Of a stretch of DNA of 64,000 nucleotides, positions 58,601-64,000 are shown piece by piece; within the stretch, counting starts at the first letter, position 1; every line of letters begins with the position of its first letter. The notes below the pieces were generated by a model. The model had not been told where the DNA came from. It ran no database searches and saw nothing but the letters and a program-made list of their open reading frames with translations. Position numbers and translations under genes: made by a program. The stretch comes from an uncultured Pelagibacteraceae bacterium (GTDB taxonomy: Bacteria > Pseudomonadota > Alphaproteobacteria > Pelagibacterales > Pelagibacteraceae). The stretch covers positions 1-64,000 of the forward strand of contig CACITE010000001.1 in the NCBI GenBank assembly GCA_902589505.1. Direction: 5' to 3'.

Positions 58601-59769
58601 TAAGCACTTCTGTAAAGTTTTGTTATAATAAATTCTCTATGGCCCAATGCTTCGGCGCAAGTTAAGCGTCCATTGGCAGTTTTAATAGTTACATCGATTA
58701 AAGCATTTCCAGCTTGGTCTAAATTCATTTCTCTTTTTAATATTTTTGAAACATCTAAATCAATATGTTCACTCATAGTAGCAACAGTTTTTGGATTTGC
58801 GGTTAATTTTACAACTGGCTCTATTGCGTTACCAATAATATTTCCTTGCCCAGTAGGAAATAAGTGTACTGTGTATCCAGCCGCAGCTTGTAAAGTTAGA
58901 CATTCGCCTGCTGCAGATGAAGTGTCCATAAAATATAAACCTCCACCTTTTTTAGGTTCCTCTGCGGGTTTAAGCACATCAACAAACTTAATTTTTTTTC
59001 CAATTTTCTGAAGATTTCCAAAAGCTTTTTCTTCGATAGTTGTAAGGCCTCCCGCAATGTTTCCTGCTGTAGGCTGGCTTTCAGAAAGATCGTTAGTAGC
59101 ATTTTCTAAAATAAAATCATTGTACGCGCTCCAAGTAGACATAAATTTTTTTGAAATCTGATCATTTTTGCCTCTCGATGCACATACTTTTTCTGCACCA
59201 GTTAGTTCTGAAGTTTCTCCAAAACATAAATTAACTCCTAGTGGTTCTAATTTATCCATTAAGTTCCCAACAGCAGGGTTAGAAGCCAAACCTGATGTTG
59301 TGTCAGATTCACCACACTTAACTGATATCCACAAATCACTCAAAGGACATTCCACTCTTTGTTTTTCACTTGCCCACTGAACAAACTCTTGTGCTTTTTT
59401 AGAAGCTTTCATTGTAGTTGTTATATCTCCATGACCTTCTATACTAAAACCTTCTACTGGTTTTCCAGTTTTAGCAATTGAATCAACCACTCTTTTTGTC
59501 CATTTAGGTTCTATCCCAATTACAATTACAGCAGCAACATTTGGGTTTTTGCCAGTGCCAATTATTGTTCTAAAAAATAATTCTAAATCTTCTCCAAATT
59601 GCAATCTTCCGTATGAATGAGGGATAGCTAAAGTTCCATTTATATTTTTGCCAACTGCTTCTGCGCAGGCATTTGAAATATCATCAACTGGTAAAATAAC
59701 TACATAATTTCTAACACCAACTCTTCCATTTTCGCGTTTGTAACCCATAAATGTTTTTGGAATTTTCAT
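58600..59769 (-). CDS. suyB: UxaA family lyase, probable sulfolactate sulfo-lyase beta subunit
   Basis: [50 protein letters not shown]; paired with SuyA-like protein and near xsc/aprBA. Confidence 0.8.
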   Translation of the reverse strand: MKIPKTFMGYKRENGRVGVRNYVVILPVDDISNACAEAVGKNINGTLAIPHSYGRLQFGEDLELFFRTIIGTGKNPNVAAVIVIGIEPKWTKRVVDSIAKTGKPVEGFSIEGHGDITTTMKASKKAQEFVQWASEKQRVECPLSDLWISVKCGESDTTSGLASNPAVGNLMDKLEPLGVNLCFGETSELTGAEKVCASRGKNDQISKKFMSTWSAYNDFILENATNDLSESQPTAGNIAGGLTTIEEKAFGNLQKIGKKIKFVDVLKPAEEPKKGGGLYFMDTSSAAGECLTLQAAAGYTVHLFPTGQGNIIGNAIEPVVKLTANPKTVATMSEHIDLDVSKILKREMNLDQAGNALIDVTIKTANGRLTCAEALGHREFIITKLYRSA

Positions 59770-59775
59770 ATTAAG

Positions 59776-60063
59776 CTACCACTTTTTGGTTTTAACATTG
59801 TGAACATGAACATGATCACCTTTTTTTATAGAAGCAACTACTTTTCCTATATCATGACCATATTTTAATATGGTATCGCCTACTTTAAAATCTTTGAGAG
59901 CAATTTTGTGACCTAATGGAATTTCATTTATGCATTTTATTTTAACTGTTTTGTCATTTTCCATTATCCAACCAACACATTCCTGATTTTTTGAAGTTTT
60001 ATCAATAACAACGACGGCCACGTTGTCTTTTTCTTCATGTATTATTAAATCTGTTTGTGACAT
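59776..60063 (-). CDS. suyA: SAF-domain protein, probable sulfolactate sulfo-lyase alpha subunit
   Basis: IPLGHKIALKDFKVGDTILKYGHDIGKVVASIKKGDHVHVHNVKTKKW. Confidence 0.82.
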   Translation of the reverse strand: MSQTDLIIHEEKDNVAVVVIDKTSKNQECVGWIMENDKTVKIKCINEIPLGHKIALKDFKVGDTILKYGHDIGKVVASIKKGDHVHVHNVKTKKW

Positions 60064-60122
60064 TTTCCTACTGGATATAGCCTTAAAATTGATATATTTA
60101 AAGTAATTTTTAGGTATTTATC

Positions 60123-61895
60123 ATGACTAAAATGACAACAGAAGAAGCTTTTGTAAAAGTTCTACAGATGCATGGCATAGAACATTCATTTGGAATTATA
60201 GGTTCAGCCTTTATGCCTATTTCAGATCTTTTTCCAAAAGCAGGTATTACTTTTTGGGATGTTGCCCATGAATCAAACGGCGGATTAATTGCTGATGGGT
60301 ATACACGTTCAACTGGAAAAATTGCAATGTGCATTGCTCAAAATGGACCTGGAATTACTGGTTTAGTGACTCCAATCAAAACAGCATATTGGAATCATAC
60401 TCCAATGCTTCTAGTGACTCCACAAGCAGCAAATAAGACAATGGGCCAAGGAGGTTTTCAAGAAGTAGAACAAATGAATTTATTTAAAGACATGGTTTGC
60501 TATCAGGAGGAAGTTCGTGACCCATCAAGAATGGCTGAAGTTTTAAATCGTGTTATTGAAAAAGCTATTAGAGGCTCCGCTCCAGCACAAATAAATGTGC
60601 CAAGAGACTACTGGACGCAAGTAATTGATATTGAACTACCACCAATCGTAAGATTAGAGAGGCAAGCGGGAGGGCAAAGCGCTATTAATGAAGCAGCAAA
60701 TTTATTGTCAAAGGCAAAATTTCCTGTAATTTTATCTGGTGCAGGAGTCGTGATAGGCGATGCCATTGAAGATTGCAAAAAGTTAGCGGAAAAGCTTGAT
60801 GCTCCTGTTTGTTCAGGCTATCAACATAATGACAGTTTTCCAGGAAGCCATCCATTGGCTGTTGGTCCTTTGGGTTATAATGGATCTAAAGCTGCTATGC
60901 AATTAATTGCGAAAGCAGACGTTGTGTTAGCATTAGGAACTCGGTTAAATCCATTCTCAACATTACCAGGATATGGAATAGATTACTGGCCAAAGAAAGC
61001 GAGTATTATACAGGTTGATATGAATTCAGATAGAATAGGTTTGACAAAAAAAGTTACAGTTGGAATTTGTGGAGATGCAAAACTAGTATCTCAGCAATTG
61101 TTATCTAAACTTTCAACAACAGCAGGAAACTTTGAAAGAGAGAAAAGAAAAGCGTTGATACACCAAACTAAATCTGCGTGGTTACAGACACTTACTAGCT
61201 TGGATCACGAAGAAGATGATCCAGGAACAACATGGAATAAGGATGCACGCAAAAGAGATAAAGAAAGAATGTCACCTCGTATGGCATGGAGAGCAATTCA
61301 GGCCGGACTTCCTTCAGATGCAATTATTTCAAGTGACATAGGAAATAATTGTGCTATTGGAAACGCTTATCCAACTTTTGAAAAAGGAAGAAAATATTTA
61401 GCACCAGGGCTTTTTGGACCATGCGGTTACGGGTTTCCTGCGATACTTGGAGCAAAAATAGGGTGTCCTGATGTACCCGTAATAGGTTTTGCAGGCGATG
61501 GTGCTTTTGGCATTAGCATGAGCGAAATGAGCTCTTGCAATAGAAAAGAATGGCCATCAATTACAATGGTAATTTTTAGAAATTATCAGTGGGGAGCAGA
61601 GAAAAGAAATTCAATACTTTGGTTTAATGATAATTTTGTAGGTACAGAATTAGATCCAGATTTAAGTTATGCAAAAGTTGCTGAAGGATGTGGACTAAAA
61701 GGTGTTCAAGTTAAAACTCAAGAAGAATTAACTAAAACGTTAAAAAAATCGTGCGAAGACCAAAAAAAAGGAATTACAACTTTCATAGAAGTAATTTTAA
61801 ATCAAGAACTTGGAGAACCGTTCAGAAGAGATGCTATGAAAAAACCAGTTAAGGTAGCAGGAATTAATTTAAAAGATATGCGTCCTCAAAAATAA
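60123..61895 (+). CDS. xsc: Sulfoacetaldehyde acetyltransferase
   Basis: ThDP enzyme; MTTEEAFVKVLQMHGIEHSFGIIGSAFMPISDLFPKAGITFWDVAHESNGGLIADGYTR typical of Xsc. Confidence 0.93.
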   Translation: MTKMTTEEAFVKVLQMHGIEHSFGIIGSAFMPISDLFPKAGITFWDVAHESNGGLIADGYTRSTGKIAMCIAQNGPGITGLVTPIKTAYWNHTPMLLVTPQAANKTMGQGGFQEVEQMNLFKDMVCYQEEVRDPSRMAEVLNRVIEKAIRGSAPAQINVPRDYWTQVIDIELPPIVRLERQAGGQSAINEAANLLSKAKFPVILSGAGVVIGDAIEDCKKLAEKLDAPVCSGYQHNDSFPGSHPLAVGPLGYNGSKAAMQLIAKADVVLALGTRLNPFSTLPGYGIDYWPKKASIIQVDMNSDRIGLTKKVTVGICGDAKLVSQQLLSKLSTTAGNFEREKRKALIHQTKSAWLQTLTSLDHEEDDPGTTWNKDARKRDKERMSPRMAWRAIQAGLPSDAIISSDIGNNCAIGNAYPTFEKGRKYLAPGLFGPCGYGFPAILGAKIGCPDVPVIGFAGDGAFGISMSEMSSCNRKEWPSITMVIFRNYQWGAEKRNSILWFNDNFVGTELDPDLSYAKVAEGCGLKGVQVKTQEELTKTLKKSCEDQKKGITTFIEVILNQELGEPFRRDAMKKPVKVAGINLKDMRPQK

Positions 61896-61908
61896 CTAAT
61901 TTTAATGC

Positions 61909-62853
61909 GTGACTAAGGAAATAAAAATATTACTTGCTTCACCTCGTGGATTTTGCGCTGGAGTAGATAGAGCTATTGAAATAGTAAAGAAAACTTTATC
62001 CAAGTACGGATCACCCGTTTATGTTAGACACGAAATTGTTCATAATGCACAAGTAGTTGAAAATCTAAAAAAACTTGGTGCTGTATTTGTTGAAGAACTT
62101 AATGAGATAGAGGATCGTTCAAGACCGGTGATTTTCTCAGCTCACGGAGTACCTAAATCCGTTCCTAAGGACGCTTCACTAAAAAAAATGTTTTACATAG
62201 ATGCAACTTGCCCCTTAGTTACAAAAGTCCATAGAGAGGCGGAATTTCTTTATAAAAATAATTATGAAATTATTCTTATAGGCCATAAAAATCATCCAGA
62301 GGTACTAGGAACGATGGGCCAGTTGCCTGCAAATTCCATTAAACTCATAGAAACAGTTAAGGATGCTGAAAATATAAAAATTGATAAAATAAAAAAACCC
62401 GTGGCCTATGTTACACAAACAACATTATCTGTTGATGACACAAAAGAAATAATTGAAGTATTAAAAAAAAAATTTACAAACATTAGATCTCCAATTAAAG
62501 AAGATATATGTTATGCCACTACAAATAGGCAAGAAGCAGTTAAAAAAATTGCACCTATGTGTGACATGTTTTTTGTAGTTGGAAGCAAAAATTCATCCAA
62601 TTCACAAAGACTAGTAGAAGTGGCAAAAAAATCTGGTTGCGCAGAATCCAGATTAATTTCATTTAATGAAAAGCTTCCAATAGATTTAATAACTAAGTGC
62701 AATAAGATAGGAATAACATCTGGTGCTTCAGCGCCAGAACAACTAGTTCAAAATCTAATATCGGAATTAAAAAAATTTTTTAATATTTCTACTGAGGAGA
62801 TTGTGCTTACAAAAGAAAATGTAACATTTAAATTGCCAAAGTCTTTAAACTAA
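61909..62853 (+). CDS. ispH: 4-hydroxy-3-methylbut-2-enyl diphosphate reductase
   Basis: ILLASPRGFCAGVDRAIEIV, IDATCPLVTKVH, TSGASAPEQLV; GTG start. Confidence 0.97.
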   Translation: MTKEIKILLASPRGFCAGVDRAIEIVKKTLSKYGSPVYVRHEIVHNAQVVENLKKLGAVFVEELNEIEDRSRPVIFSAHGVPKSVPKDASLKKMFYIDATCPLVTKVHREAEFLYKNNYEIILIGHKNHPEVLGTMGQLPANSIKLIETVKDAENIKIDKIKKPVAYVTQTTLSVDDTKEIIEVLKKKFTNIRSPIKEDICYATTNRQEAVKKIAPMCDMFFVVGSKNSSNSQRLVEVAKKSGCAESRLISFNEKLPIDLITKCNKIGITSGASAPEQLVQNLISELKKFFNISTEEIVLTKENVTFKLPKSLN

Positions 62854-62857
62854 ATTT

Positions 62858-63229
62858 TTATTCTACAAAGGGTTTAAGATTTGGTTCAAGATAGTTTGGT
62901 CCCTTCATAACTTTTCCTTTTTCATTATAGATTGGCTTGCCGTCGTTACCCAATTTACTCATATTAGCTCTTTGAACTTCCTTAAAACATTTATCTAAGT
63001 CAATTCCATAAGCGCATCCAGCACCGTAGGTTACATAAAGAATATCAGTTAAAGCATCAGCAACCTCTTTTAAATCTTTATCTTTCATTGCTTGATTTAA
63101 TTCATTTAGCTCTTCTTTGATCAATTCAAATCTTAATTGCATAGTTTTTTCATCAGGAAATTGGGCTTTGGATCTTACTATTTGCCCAAAAGTTTTCATA
63201 AATGTTTTTACATCTTCAAAATTACTCAT
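62858..63229 (-). CDS. MazG-like nucleotide pyrophosphohydrolase
   Basis: LRFELIKEELNELNQAMKDKDLKEVADALTDILYVTYGAGCAYGIDL. Confidence 0.88.
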   Translation of the reverse strand: MSNFEDVKTFMKTFGQIVRSKAQFPDEKTMQLRFELIKEELNELNQAMKDKDLKEVADALTDILYVTYGAGCAYGIDLDKCFKEVQRANMSKLGNDGKPIYNEKGKVMKGPNYLEPNLKPFVE

Positions 63230-63244
63230 AGGTTCCTTTCTTTT

Positions 63245-64000
63245 TTAAATTGCTGTCCAGCCACCATCTACCAATATTGAAGTTCCCGTGATCATTGATG
63301 AGGAGTCCGAAGCCAAAAAAGCAACCGTAGTTGCTACATCACTGAGCTCAGCAAATTTTCCCATAGGAATTTTTTTCAGCATGTCATTTTTAAATTTTCT
63401 ACTTTTTAAAAATTTTTTTGTCATGGGAGTTACAACAAAAGTTGGACACACAGTATTTACTCGAATATTGCTTTTGGCCAAATCAATAGCCATACCTTTA
63501 GTGAGACCCTCTAGACCTGCTTTTGTCATGTTATACACACTTCTTATTGGTCCACCTACATGCGCCATTTGAGATGACATATTTATAATAGACCCTCCGA
63601 TTTTTTTTCTATTTTTTGCTTCTAACATTTTTAATGTGCATAGCTGCGCTAAATGAAATGTTGATACAGTGTTAAGTTTTACAAGGTATTCCATATTTTT
63701 TTTCTGAACCTTAGTAAAATGTTCTGGAATATTTGTTCCAGCATTATTTACCAAAATATCAATTTTTTTTTGTTTATTTATAAGGTTTTTAATTTGATTA
63801 TAATTAGTAACGTCACAAACGTAAGAAGTACATTTTGTTTTAAACTTTTTTATAATTTTAGAAACTTTATCCAGGTCACTTTGTGTTCTGCTAATAATAA
63901 TAAGTTCAGCCCCGGCTTCGGCCAATGCTATTGCGCAAGCTTTTCCAATGCCTTTTCCTGCTCCTGTAACTAAGGCAACTTTTTTTTTAAGATTTATTTT
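63245..64000 (-). CDS. SDR family oxidoreductase, truncated by window end
   Basis: Frame remains open to the window end (KINLKKKVALVTGAGKGIGKACAIALAEAGAEL...); YNMTKAGLEGLTKGMAIDLA catalytic motif. Confidence 0.9.
   Translation of the reverse strand, partial: KINLKKKVALVTGAGKGIGKACAIALAEAGAELIIISRTQSDLDKVSKIIKKFKTKCTSYVCDVTNYNQIKNLINKQKKIDILVNNAGTNIPEHFTKVQKKNMEYLVKLNTVSTFHLAQLCTLKMLEAKNRKKIGGSIINMSSQMAHVGGPIRSVYNMTKAGLEGLTKGMAIDLAKSNIRVNTVCPTFVVTPMTKKFLKSRKFKNDMLKKIPMGKFAELSDVATTVAFLASDSSSMITGTSILVDGGWTAI

Noticed and set aside
58673-59011. 112-aa plus-strand ORF
   Set aside because: Antisense to suyB; shadow ORF
58600-60063. Altronate dehydratase (UxaA) instead of SuyAB
   Set aside because: Same superfamily, but split subunits with a SuyA-like C-terminus (VHVHNVKTKKW) next to xsc and aprBA favour sulfolactate sulfo-lyase; not fully excluded
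1-64000. CRISPR arrays, insertion sequences, prophage, toxin-antitoxin or defence islands
   Set aside because: No spaced direct repeats, transposase/integrase ORFs or defence-family signatures recognised

Overview
AT-rich, gene-dense, streamlined alphaproteobacterial chromosome segment, best read as SAR11/Pelagibacterales-like. That call rests on gene content and compactness, not on a database search. No rRNA, tRNA, CRISPR array, prophage or insertion sequence was recognised. Main blocks: (1) dipeptide/oligopeptide ABC transporter (2-4921). (2) Isocitrate lyase. (3) Methylated-amine/one-carbon hub: BHMT-like methyltransferase, two dimethylglycine/sarcosine dehydrogenase-like FAD-GcvT proteins, glycine betaine transporter ProXW, EtfBA and ETF-QO. 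(4) Tight 8-gene minus-strand operon (11915-19353): Rieske oxygenase, DddP-like M24 protein with the known DddP active-site pattern, two tandem BesD/HalD-like Fe/2OG oxygenases, class II aldolase, carnitine-dehydrogenase-like protein, GFA protein and FrhB-like Fe-S flavoprotein. It is flanked by a MetF-like and a DmdA-like gene and is the best candidate here for an undescribed catabolic system. (5) FolE, AcuI-like reductase, LysR, bactofilin. (6) Fe(III) ABC transporter with an upstream Fur-like box, followed by a TPP riboswitch and a ThiV-like symporter. (7) Rhomboid, RseP-like protease, HU. (8) MnmA followed by a GC-rich, apparently structured ncRNA locus (about 47945-48136). (9) Organosulfonate/sulfite block: CADD-like protein, AprM-AprB-AprA, cytochrome c, HIT protein, SuyAB, Xsc. 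Several short ORFs below the ORF-track cutoff were found by hand: 43-aa double-CxxC, 45-aa CxxC in the iron operon, 27-aa very basic peptide, DUF3553-like, and a 45-aa membrane peptide.
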